The position numbers and the translations under genes are program-made. The notes under the pieces are model-generated. The model saw only the letters and a list, made by a program, of their open reading frames with translations, did no database searches and was not told the DNA's origin. This document shows, in pieces, positions 1 through 12,015 of a DNA stretch of 52,753 bases (position 1 is its first letter; each line of letters starts with the position of its first letter). Source of the DNA: Blastocladiella britannica (Eukaryota; Blastocladiomycota; Blastocladiomycetes; Blastocladiales; Blastocladiaceae); the NCBI GenBank assembly GCA_025349905.2, contig MU624567.1, forward strand, positions 1-52,753, in the 5' to 3' direction.

Positions 1-44
1 TGAGCGCGTCCCTCCCCAGGCTTAACTCCAAAAAAAAAAAACAG

Positions 45-1101
45 TACAATAAGCTGGTCAACATGTACAAGACGCACGCGTGCCGCGAGCACCAGTACAT
101 TTTCCGGCTGCTGGAGGCCAACTGCGGGTACGCGCCCAACAATGTTCCGCAGCAGCGCGACATTTCGCGGTTCCTCAAGGAGTGCACGGGGTTCACGGTG
201 CGGCCCGTGATGGGCCTGTTGTCGTCGCGCGATTTCCTGAATGCGCTCGCGTTCCGTGTGTTTTACGGCACTCAGTACATTCGGCACCACTCCAAGCCGC
301 TGTACACCCCTGGTATGTCTTGTTTGTTTTGTTACTTCTCAAGAGGACTCACAAATGATTGTAGAGCCCGATATTTGCCACGAGCTGCTGGGCCATGTGC
401 CGCTGTTTGCCGATCCCGACTTTGCCGACTTTAGTCAGGAGATTGGTTTGGCGTCGCTCGGCGCGTCGGACGAGGATGTCAAGAAGCTGGCCACCGTTTA
501 CTGTACCTTCTACTTTTTTTGCTTTGATCGACTAGTCACTGATCTTATTATTTAAAAAAAAAACAGGGTTCACGGTCGAGTTTGGTCTGTGCAAGGAAGG
601 CGATGCGTTGAAGGCGTACGGCGCCGGTCTGCTGTCATCCACGGGCGAGCTCGAGTACGCATTGTCGGGCAAGCCCGAGCTGCGTCCGTTTGACCCATTC
701 AAGGTATCCATCACTTATATACTTTGTCCATCGTTGTTGGCATGCACTCATTCGCCATAATCCAAAAGGCCGCCGTGACCGAGTACCCGATCACCGAGTA
801 CCAGCCCATTTACTACGTGGCCGACTCGTTCCGCGACGCCAAGGAAAAAGTGCGCGAGTTTGCGGGCACCCTCAAGCGCCCATTTAGCGTGCGCTACAAC
901 CCGTACACTGGTACCTATTTCAAAAATTTTTTTTTTTGTAAATTTTTTTTTTTTTGCAATTTTCGTCGAAACGAATTCTCACTTGTGAATGAGGATACAG
1001 AGACGATCGAGGTCCTGGACTCCAAGGAGAAGCTGGTGCGGTACGCGCAGAGCATCCGCGGGTCGATGCACACGCTCATGGACGCACTGGAGAAGTTGTG
1101 A
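45..1101 (+). CDS. PAH: Phenylalanine-4-hydroxylase, 3' part (5' exons outside window)
   Basis: Biopterin- and iron-dependent aromatic amino acid hydroxylase that converts phenylalanine to tyrosine in the cytosol. Exons: <45-312, 365-502, 567-703, 769-910, 1001-1101 (261 visible residues). The window opens inside an intron that ends in an A-run plus CAG at 44. The visible part is the C-terminal catalytic domain: THACREH, the GLLSSRDFL stretch, [11 protein letters not shown] with the two iron-ligand histidines (codons 379-381 and 394-396), and VEFG with the third ligand Glu (578-580). It ends with [11 protein letters not shown] and IEVLDS, as in the animal enzymes. The regulatory N-terminus and any tetramerisation comparison cannot be judged here. 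Tryptophan or tyrosine hydroxylase is less likely because the visible sequence follows PAH residue by residue. The family is unusual in fungi but known in early-diverging lineages. Confidence 0.95.
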
Positions 1102-1172
1102 ATACAAAATCAAACGGGCTTGGCATTCGCTTCTCTTTTGCACGCGGTCTCAAAATCAAACTCATCATAAAT

Positions 1173-2243
1173 ATGGCTACCCCAATCCTTGGTGCCCTCT
1201 CGCGGCTCGTGCAGGGCAGACGAAAGCTTTCCTCGTCGCCCTCGTCGTCGTCCTCGTCCTCGGCGGCGGCACCACCTGCGGTCCCGCCCAAGTCGAAATC
1301 TGGAAAACCGACGACTCCACCAAAGGACAATGCGTCCGTCAGGTCCTCGCCGTCGTCGTCGTCGTCGTCGATGATCTTGAATGGAGTCGGAGGGAAAGAC
1401 CCGGTTCGGTACTTGTCCCCCGAGCGTGCCCCTGAACCACCAGCGGCTGAGAGTGACGGTGCGACATCAAACATTCCTTCGAGTCAATGGGGAAATCAAC
1501 CTCACCATCTACGATTATCATCAGAGCTGACGCCGGCCGAGCGCGGCATTTTTACCGCGGCGTTAAACCCGCAGGACGTGTTTGGGGCGTTCACGGACCA
1601 TCGCGCGCAGTTGGCGCAAATCGCCGGCGGAATCCTGGTGCTGCCCAACAACCGCCGCGATTTCAAGGACAAGCTGGTGCCCAGTGTCCGTCAGTGGTTC
1701 TCCTCTGCCGCCTCCGCTGCCGGTCTTTCAGTGGACTTGGACGCAGACCTGGTGGACAAGGCCCTGGTCAAAGACCTGTTCTGCCACCTGGTATGGACGA
1801 CCGTCGCCGCCAGTCCACTGGCCGATCTGAAACCGGCGCTCCTGAGCACGACTGCGGGCGACGACGACCACGTCGTCCACCCGTGGGCCGCAAATGCGAC
1901 GAATGCGGCGCTGGGCCGCGTTCACGCTGCCCTTCCCGACCTCGAAATCCCCATGTCCAACGACTTGATCGCATTCTTGTCTGAAACAACCGCTCACTTG
2001 CGCCGCATCTGGGAACTGAGCCCGGATCTCGGGCTGGTGGTGCCGGCGGCGGGGACTCCCGTGGACTCGATTGATTTGGAATTGGGTGGCGCGTTCGAGG
2101 AGCTGGAAATGGGGGCCAGTGACGGAAAGGTGTTGCGGTACCTGTGCACTGCCGAACCGCCCGTGCGCCGCGTTTTCGGCGCGGACCGGCTGGGAGCGTA
2201 CGCGATCCGGTTGCCGGGGCGAGGGGTCGTGGCCCGCTTTTGA
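1173..2243 (+). CDS. Unrecognised 356-residue protein with Ser/Pro-rich N-terminus
   Basis: Single-exon gene beginning 71 bases after the PAH stop. I chose the ATG at 1173 (sequence MATPILGAL). The open frame continues upstream only through a GTG that overlaps the PAH stop codon, so that extension is rejected. Residues 1 to about 110 are low complexity: serine runs encoded by TCG/TCC repeats, then Pro/Lys. The remaining ~245 residues look globular, with ordinary amphipathic composition (for example ELTPAERGIF, LAQIAGGILVLPNNR and RRVFGADRLGAYAIRLPGR). There is no signal peptide or membrane segment and no motif I recognise. GC-rich third positions match the neighbouring genes, so it is probably real. 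Confidence 0.7.
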   Translation: MATPILGALSRLVQGRRKLSSSPSSSSSSSAAAPPAVPPKSKSGKPTTPPKDNASVRSSPSSSSSSMILNGVGGKDPVRYLSPERAPEPPAAESDGATSNIPSSQWGNQPHHLRLSSELTPAERGIFTAALNPQDVFGAFTDHRAQLAQIAGGILVLPNNRRDFKDKLVPSVRQWFSSAASAAGLSVDLDADLVDKALVKDLFCHLVWTTVAASPLADLKPALLSTTAGDDDHVVHPWAANATNAALGRVHAALPDLEIPMSNDLIAFLSETTAHLRRIWELSPDLGLVVPAAGTPVDSIDLELGGAFEELEMGASDGKVLRYLCTAEPPVRRVFGADRLGAYAIRLPGRGVVARF

Positions 2244-2291
2244 AGTATTTCTTATACGTAGACGGCATGCATTTTTTTATTGTTTTTAAAA

Positions 2292-3416
2292 TCAGGGCAA
2301 ACACTCGGGCGGATCAGGGAACTCGCGGCCATCTTGGTCCTTCTCCTCGGCATCGCGGTGGACCTGAGGAGTAGTAGCCGCAGCTGGAGTCGGCTCGGCA
2401 ACAGCAGGCTCAGTCGGAGTAGGGACCGAAGGAGGCGGCGGTGCATGGCTACTCAAGTACGACGCCAGCACCTCGTGCGCCAGAGCGCCCAACGACCCGC
2501 ACTCGACCCGCGACCCGTTCAAGTCCACCACGAACCGCGGCTGCCGGCGTCCAACGGACGGCGTTGTCGTGGGCTGATCCGCCGCCGCTGCCGCCGGTTG
2601 CTGGGCTGTCTCACCATCGCCCCCTGCACCCGAAGTACCAGCAGGAGCAGACGCCGCCGCCGCCGTAAATCCACCAAACGCTCCAGGAATCTCCGACGCC
2701 CGCACATCCGCGGCCGCTGCCGCCGACGCCGCCGCCGCGGCCGTCCCAATGTCCGCGACCAGCTGCAGAATGCCCGATAACGGGCCGCGGACAAACGGCG
2801 GGATCGACGGGTCGGACCGCACCGCACCCACCAGTCCGTTACTGGGTCCGTACCGAGTGCCTCGGGGACGCGGACCGGCAGAGGAGTGGTGGTGGTGGCG
2901 TCGTTGGTCGCGGCGCTGGTCGCGGTGGGTCGGACCGGTGGTGGTAGGGGTTGGTCCTGCTTCCGTGGTCGCGCCTTGGACGCCATCGTCGGCTTCTTGA
3001 ACTGGACCCGTCGTCGACGTCGTTGCTGACGCATGGTCCTCGGCCGGTCCATTCGCCGTCGTCGCATCGTCCTCACCCGCGGCAGTCGCCGTCGCCGCAT
3101 CCCGCACAGAGGCGATCGCCGCCCGCACTTCCCGCGTCAGATCCGCCAGCGCCGCCGCCACCGATCCAGCAGCCGCCAATTGAACTTCAGTTGCCGCCGG
3201 TGGTTCGGTAGCAGGGGCAGCAACCAACGAGGATCGACCAAGAAGCCGCGCAATCGCATCCACCACGCTCTCGGGAACATCTTGCGGCCGCGCCGTCAGC
3301 GTCAGAGACCCGTCAATGGCCGAAATGGCTACGCGGCCGTCGGATTGCGGCTGGATCACATATCCGGTGGTGGTGCTTGGAGCAATAGTTGCCGGAGTGG
3401 TCGTTGAGCTGGTCAT
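2292..3416 (-). CDS. Unrecognised 374-residue Ala/Thr-rich protein
   Basis: Single open frame on the minus strand, starting at the ATG at 3414-3416, just inside an AT-rich leader. Composition is strongly biased. It opens Thr/Ser-rich (MTSSTTTPATIAPSTTT), followed by a possible small folded segment (VAISAIDGSLTLTARPQDV). Long Ala-, Thr- and Pro-rich stretches follow, including a His run, then a short conserved-looking region near the C-terminus (RFVVDLNGSRVECGSL) and an acidic/Pro tail. There are no transmembrane segments or recognised domains. It lies 3' of DHH1 on the same strand (185 bases apart) and convergent to the 1173-2243 gene (48 bases apart). The length of the frame could partly reflect high GC, so confidence is moderate. 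Confidence 0.55.
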   Translation of the reverse strand: MTSSTTTPATIAPSTTTGYVIQPQSDGRVAISAIDGSLTLTARPQDVPESVVDAIARLLGRSSLVAAPATEPPAATEVQLAAAGSVAAALADLTREVRAAIASVRDAATATAAGEDDATTANGPAEDHASATTSTTGPVQEADDGVQGATTEAGPTPTTTGPTHRDQRRDQRRHHHHSSAGPRPRGTRYGPSNGLVGAVRSDPSIPPFVRGPLSGILQLVADIGTAAAAASAAAAADVRASEIPGAFGGFTAAAASAPAGTSGAGGDGETAQQPAAAAADQPTTTPSVGRRQPRFVVDLNGSRVECGSLGALAHEVLASYLSSHAPPPPSVPTPTEPAVAEPTPAAATTPQVHRDAEEKDQDGREFPDPPECLP

Positions 3417-3600
3417 TTTTGATTTTTTGGTTTTGCCACGTCAAAAGAGAGCTTGGGCTGTCGTTTCAAGAGAGAACTTTATACGGCCATGCCCAGGGAC
3501 TTGCGCCTCAAGGATATTTTCTTGATTCGACCAAAAAAAAAAAAAAAAAGGGCGACGGAGAGGAGATCAAGGAGAGGAGAGAGGAAAGGAAAAGGGGAGA

Positions 3601-5284
3601 TCACTCTTGCCCGCGCGCCCGCGGCTGCACCACCTCGCGCCTGGGAGCGTGCGCGTATCCAGAAGACTGAATATGGAATGAACCAAAATCACTATCCATT
3701 CCTTGCCAAGTCAGAAGAAGGGGAAAAGCGTACCTGGGGAGCGGGCGGGTGGTATCCGCCACCACCACCGCGCGCACTACCTCCTCCACCACCACTACGG
3801 TCGACAGCACTGCCGCGATCGCCACCACGCGCTCCACCTTGCTGCTGCTGACGACGACGATCGCCCCCGTCATCGTCGCGCCGCCCCTGCTGCTGGTGCT
3901 GATGATGCACGGGCGCCTGCGACTGCGCGCCCGCGTACCGGTGGTGCGCATGGAATCCGTGGGACGAGGGTCCCGAGACCGGCATGTCCGGCTGCCCAGG
4001 TCCCGGCCCATCCACGGGCCGCTGCGGCTCGTCGTCGCGCATCGCCGGCGCCACATACAACGACTTGTCCACCTGGGCCGGAATCGGCATGATCTCGGTG
4101 CCCAACTCGGTCTCAATGCGGTACAGGTTGAACCGGTCCTCGTACGTAAGCAGGTTGATGGCCAGACCCAAGTGCCCGTACCGGCCCGACCGACCGATCC
4201 GGTGCAAGTACGTTTCGGCATTCTTGGGGAAATCGAAATTGATGACCACATTGACCGCTTGAATGTCGATGCCACGGGTCAGCAGGTCCGAGCACACCAG
4301 GTTGCGGCACACGCCCGCGCGGAAATCGTGGAACACGCGGTTGCGGTGCGGCTGTGGCATGCGCGCGTGAATGTAAAAGCAGCTGTACCCGAGCTCGGTG
4401 ATCTTCTTGGCCAGCAGTTCCACCCGGTTGGTCGAGTTGCAAAAGATGATCGACTGGTTGATCTGCAGCTTGGAGAACAGCGTGTGCAGGCAGTGCACCT
4501 TTTGGCGCTCCTCGACAAACGCATAGTACTGGGTCACGCCCTTGAGCGTCAGGTCGTCCATCAGGTTGATCTCGTACGCGTCGCGAAGATGCTTGTCCTT
4601 GAAATCTTTCACCAGCAGCGGGAACGTGGCCGAAAACAGCATTAGCTGGCGGTCGGCCGGCAGGTAGCCCAGCAGCTGCTCAATGACGGGCTGGAACTCG
4701 GGCGACAGCAGCTTGTCGGCCTCGTCCATGACAAACGTCGTACACTCGTCCAAGTTGGCCACGCCCTTGCCCGCCAGATCCAGCAGGCGACCGGGCGTGC
4801 CCACCACAATGTGCACCGTGTCCTGCAGCCGCAAGATATCCTCCTTGAGCATGGTGCCCCCCGTGGAGACCATCACCTCCAGGCCCAAGTGCTTGCCGAG
4901 CGTCTTGCACACCTGCGACGTCTGCAGCGCCAGCTCGCGCGTCGGGACCAGGAGTACCGCCTGGATCTTTTTCTTTTCCGGGTTGATCTTTTCGAGCGTT
5001 GGGATCACAAACGCCGCGGTCTTGCCGGTCCCGTTCTTGGCCCGAGCCAAGATATCGCGGCCCGCCAGCGCCACCGGAATTGCTTCCTCTTGAATCGGCG
5101 ACGGCCGCTCAAACCCGGCCTCGAAAATGCCCATCAGCAGCTCGCGCTTGAGGTAGTAGTCCTCAAACTCGTTGCCCTTGGTCGCCAGCACATCGTCGGT
5201 TTGCGGGCGCTCGTCGGTCGGTGGACGGCGCAGCTGGTGCTTCCATTCCTCGGTGCCGCCGTCGGCAAGCGTCATGGCGCCCAT
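3601..5284 (-). CDS. DHH1: DEAD-box RNA helicase, DHH1/DDX6 family
   Basis: Cytoplasmic DEAD-box ATPase that promotes mRNA decapping and translational repression in P-bodies. Exons 3734-5284 and 3601-3666, 538 residues. All helicase motifs are visible: Q-motif context [13 protein letters not shown], motif I AKNGTGKT, Ia PTRELALQ, Ib [45 protein letters not shown]. The start [16 protein letters not shown] is characteristic of Dhh1/DDX6. After the second RecA lobe comes a His/Gln/Gly-rich low-complexity tail. A 67-base phase-0 intron (3667-3733) joins that tail to a final 21-residue exon; without splicing the frame ends after a short unrelated peptide. The start at 5284 is the first in-frame ATG before the conserved N-terminal block. 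An out-of-frame ATG lies 41 bases upstream. The gene shares a divergent promoter region with CDC5. Confidence 0.95.
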
Positions 5285-8417
<3,133 letters not shown>

Positions 8418-8463
8418 ATATATTTTTTTTTTCTCTTTGACGTTTCCGTGAATTTTGGTAAAA

Positions 8464-8747
8464 ATGGCACCTCGCGCCGCGCGTCTGCCCTTCTTTCGCA
8501 TTCTCTTTGTCACGCTTGGCACGGTTGGGGGCGGTCTCGTTGGATTTTACTTGCAGGACAAGGCCAAACGCAACATGATTGTACGTTTGTATATTTTTTG
8601 CAGGACACAAGGGTATTCACGTCTTGATAAAAGGACAAGTACATGAAATCGCTGTCGGACGAGGAACTGCGCGACTTGGGTGCTGTCGTGGCACCATCGC
8701 CATCACCAAGAGCGTCGTCGTCGCAGACTTTGCCAAGGCAAGAATAG
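8464..8747 (+). CDS. Small single-pass membrane protein (76 residues), unrecognised
   Basis: Two exons, 8464-8580 and 8634-8747, with an intron starting GTACGT. The protein has a short basic N-terminus (MAPRAARLPFFR), a hydrophobic span of about 20 residues (ILFVTLGTVGGGLVGFYL), then a basic turn (QDKAKRN), an acidic helix (MKSLSDEELRDL) and a Ser/Pro tail. This layout resembles small mitochondrial inner-membrane assembly proteins, but I cannot place it in a family. The acceptor is uncertain. AAAAG at 8633 and ACAAG at 8639 both keep frame and differ by two residues; the CAG at 8603 would run into a stop. The gene sits 46 bases after CDC5 and 77 before the channel gene. Confidence 0.6.
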
Positions 8748-8824
8748 ATTTTCCCATGCATTTTTTCCCATCTCTCCTCATTTCTGCAAAACGCTCAAGA
8801 TCTTTCCAACAAAAAGCAAATAAA

Positions 8825-10396
8825 ATGGTAGCAGGACCACCATCCTCGTTCGGAGGGTGGGGCATGACCAAGGCATCTGCTCGCGGCGCCCGCCTTCTAA
8901 GCGAGTTTGCAGCCTCTGGGCTCCCCGCCGACGTCAGGGCAGACGAGCTCCTCGAACAAGAGCGAGAGATCCGTGCCGCGCAACTAGCGCGCGAGAATGC
9001 GGCCCTGTACAACCGGATCGCGCGCCGGAAACAAGCAGTGCACCAGCTACGCGAGTTCTTGGCCCCGATCGTGTTCTCGCCGTGGTTCTCGCGGTGCATG
9101 CTGGGCGTAATTGCCGCCAACTGTATCACGATCGCCATTGACACCAGCATTCCGGACGACCAGTCGAGTTACTCGTACTACACGGATCTGATCTTCTTGG
9201 CCATCTACACGCTCGAGTTTATGCTCAAGATCTTTCTCGAGCCGCGCAACTACTGGAACTCGGGATACAACAAGTTTGATTTCGTGGTGCTGGTGATTTC
9301 CATCGGGCAGTTTATTATTGCGCTGTTTGGCGCTAGCCTTGGGAACTTGACGTTCTTGCGCGTGTTCCGGTCGCTGCGCGCGTTGCGGTCGTTCCGGTCG
9401 ATTTCGTCTGTCCGCCGACTCCAGATCATTGTTAACGCTTTGATTCAGACGCTCAAGAAATCGGTGCTGGATATCTTGACGTGCCTGTTTGCGTTTACGT
9501 TTATCTTTGCCGTCATGGGATACTACTTGTTTGGATCCGACCCCAACAATTACTCGCCCGACTTCTCGTCCCTGGGAAGTGCAATGCTTTCTCTCATGTA
9601 CTACATTACGGTATTTTTTTTGTTTTTTTTGTTTTTTTTTGTTTGTTGTTTGTTCTGTTGTTTGGATCACTCAACGCACCACTACTCGACAAATAAAAAC
9701 ATAGAGTTCGGGATGGGTGGGGATCCAAAATGACTTGTCGGCGGCCGGATTCGGGGTTGGATCGCAGTACTACAGCATCATTTACATGGTGATTAGCAAC
9801 TTTATCTTTACCAATAGTATGATCTACTTCTTTATATGGAGAGCATATTAACGAACCAACCAAATCAAATGTAGTGTTCATTGGAGTCATTTGCGAAAAT
9901 ATTGAAGAGGCGACGGAAGCGGATCAGGCCAACCAACTGCGGCTCAAGTTAAGTGCCCAACGCGAAAAGAAGGAGGCATTCCGCGACAAGCAGCGCAACG
10001 ATATGCGGCAACTGATTGCTCGGACGGTATTGCATTCGCTTATATATTGTCAACATCGTATTCTTTGATGTTGACCTGAAGTTTAAAAATAGGATCTGTC
10101 AAGCAACCACAACATGCAAAAGATCCTGCAGTCGCTTGCGGGCACGCTCCGGTACTCTTCGACCTTCCATTTCTTTTGTGAGCACGCATAGTAACGCATC
10201 TCTATATAGACACGATGAAATCGTGCCCATGACCCACCTGGCGTGCAACTTGACCTGGTTCGAGGCATTCATGGTCACGCACTACCACTTGGAAAACTCC
10301 ATGTACCGCTGCCAGCAGACTCAGTTTGCGATCGCCAACACGCTCACCGAGTTGCTCGACCGACGTCTCAAGGCCAAGCTAGTTCGCGATGGATGA
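8825..10396 (+). CDS. CatSper-like single-domain voltage-gated cation channel (closest in layout to CatSper3)
   Basis: Plasma-membrane six-TM cation channel subunit, probably of the calcium-conducting CatSper type linked to flagellated cells. Exons 8825-9610, 9705-9816, 9875-10026, 10093-10151, 10210-10396; 431 residues. A charged, coiled-coil-like N-terminus is followed by S1-S3 (ITIAIDTSIPDD, YTLEFMLKIFLEP). S4, about residues 175-205, has arginines every third position (RVFRSLRALRSFR), followed by VRRLQIIVNAL as in CatSper. The pore is interrupted by intron 1 and reads TSSGWVGIQNDL. S6 is YMVISNFIFTNMFIGVI, then a charged coiled coil rich in Gln/Lys and a final ~80-residue tail. The position expected to be Asp/Glu in the CatSper pore motif (T-x-D-x-W) is Ser264. 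A bacterial-type Na channel is less likely because of the post-S6 NMFIGV and the Glu/Gln-rich tail typical of CatSper3. Confidence 0.82.
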
Positions 10397-10517
10397 ACAA
10401 AAAAAAATTACGGATTCTATATTTTGAGGCACAATAAAACTTTTCTACGCGCAAGGGAGCGAGCAAATGAGGGGTGGTGGGGCAGGTATATAAACTCGAC
10501 CGCGAGTCGTCCAATTT

Positions 10518-11278
10518 TTAGGCGTTGACCATGACGGCCTTGCCATCGACGACCGCGCACTTGGTTCCGGGCGCCACGTTAAAGTCGATCCACCCGCCGC
10601 CGTTCCGGACGCCAATCTTGGCGCCGCCCTGGGTGCACCGCCAGCCGCCGTCGTTCGACTCGGCATCCGTGTCCGGGGTGCCAGTCACGGGCTTGGGCGG
10701 GGCAGCGACAATCGGCTCAGCGACCACGATGGGCTTGGGCGCGGCCTTGACCGGAGCAGCGGGGGCAGCCTTGGCCGGAGCAGGGGCGCTGTCGCCACCG
10801 TTGCAATCGACGCCAAGAGTCACGCGGGTGCCCTGGACGCGGCCGGCAGTGAGAGTGCCGTACAGAGACGTGAAAAGACCCGGGGTCATGTCGACGTCGC
10901 CACCCACACAGCCCATGCACTGGTCGGCAATGCGGGCCAGGAACGAGCCGCCTTGGTATTCGACCAACGCGCACTTGCCGCACAGCGCGAAATCAAACTG
11001 CGACACCGGGATCGCCACGATCTTGTCGCCGTTGTTGAGGATCGTGCCGCACTTTCCATAACCGCCCTCGGGGTACTGTTTTTTTTTGGAGGTGAATCAG
11101 TTTAATGTGGCTACTTTCAAATTTTTGACTGAGACCATACGTAGAATGTGCCTTCTCCGCGCTTCATGAGCGGGCTCTTGGCGTCGGCAAACGACATCAA
11201 ACCTCCCGAACCGGTGTTGGCAGGGGCCGCGTTCGCAATGGTAGCGGCGGCAGCGAGGAGGGCGATGGGGAAAAACAT
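10518..11278 (-). CDS. Secreted double-psi beta-barrel (RlpA/barwin-like) protein, paralogue A
   Basis: Exons 11141-11278 and 10518-11075, 231 residues. The protein opens with a signal peptide (MFFPIALLAAAATIANAAP), then a short propeptide ending in a Lys-Arg pair before GEGTFY. The phase-0 intron falls exactly after GEGTFY. The barrel domain carries the Cys pattern of barwin/RlpA folds: GKCGT, ALCGKCALVEY, and IADQCMGC followed by GDVDMTPGLF, the family's usual Asp-containing block. A Pro/Ala/Lys linker follows, then a C-terminal module with GGWRCTQ and GWIDFNVAPGTKC, ending near the stop. Expansin-like wall loosening or carbohydrate binding is inferred from the fold, not shown. An identical architecture and intron position occur in the next gene on the same strand. 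A TATAAA-like motif on the minus strand lies about 95 bases upstream of the ATG (11373-11380). Confidence 0.85.
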
Positions 11279-12015
11279 GTTGATCTAAGTTGTTTTCTGC
11301 CAAAAAAAAGTCGATGCTTGGTGCCTGGAACAAAAAAAAGGTCGAAGTAGCGGGGAACAGGGCCTCTTTCGTGTTTTATAGTTTTTTCGGTTTTACTTGT
11401 TTCGTATGGAATGGCTGTGTTGACGAATTGGAAACGTGATTGCTGCACCACATTCGATTAGTCCGTTTCAAAAACGAATCGACTGGTTGGAATGGGAAAA
11501 TTAAGCCGGACAAAACCCACTACAAACCCAACTGGTTTCTGAAACCCCATGTAGATGAATGCAAGTATATTTCATATTCGTGTGGTTTTGGGCAAGTACT
11601 TGGGAGCCCCATTCCGTTGCGCAGCCAGTAAAACCCACAGCGCCATTTGATGCAAGCGTACCTGATCGGGTCAGCGACCTGGTCTTCCGCACTGTGACAC
11701 TCCAGGAAATGATCCAGTCTACCAGCGGCGACCGTGCGCTCTAGGGAGATCATTGTCGGAAAGATTCTCCGGCCACCAAACGTGAAGCAGCGCCTGTCGG
11801 TAGGCGTACTGGCTATGACATTTACCATCCATGCTGCGCGACTCCAGCTTGCAGCTGCGCGCGAGCGATCATTCGCAGCGACGCTGGATCAGTAGCTTGT
11901 GCCCTGGAGACGAGCCTTATCGAGAACAAGGCGCGATCAATCGCCTGCTGCAATAAGAAGACGATTTTTGTATTGGGGAGTCACACATGAGATGGGATGG
12001 CAAGTAAATGCGCAT
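11279..12015. other. Intergenic region between the two DPBB paralogues
   Basis: 737 bases with lower GC than the genes. The start holds the promoter of paralogue A; the end is the 3' side of paralogue B. Short open frames on both strands (up to about 100 codons) show no recognisable protein and have no GC-rich third-position bias. I see no tRNA or transposon end. Confidence 0.5.

Noticed and set aside
1098..1172. Upstream extension of the 356-residue gene
   Set aside because: Opens with GTG overlapping the PAH stop codon; an ATG in good context lies at 1173.
10486..10495. TATA-like box (GTATATAAAC)
   Set aside because: Lies between two convergent 3' ends, where no promoter is expected; likely chance.
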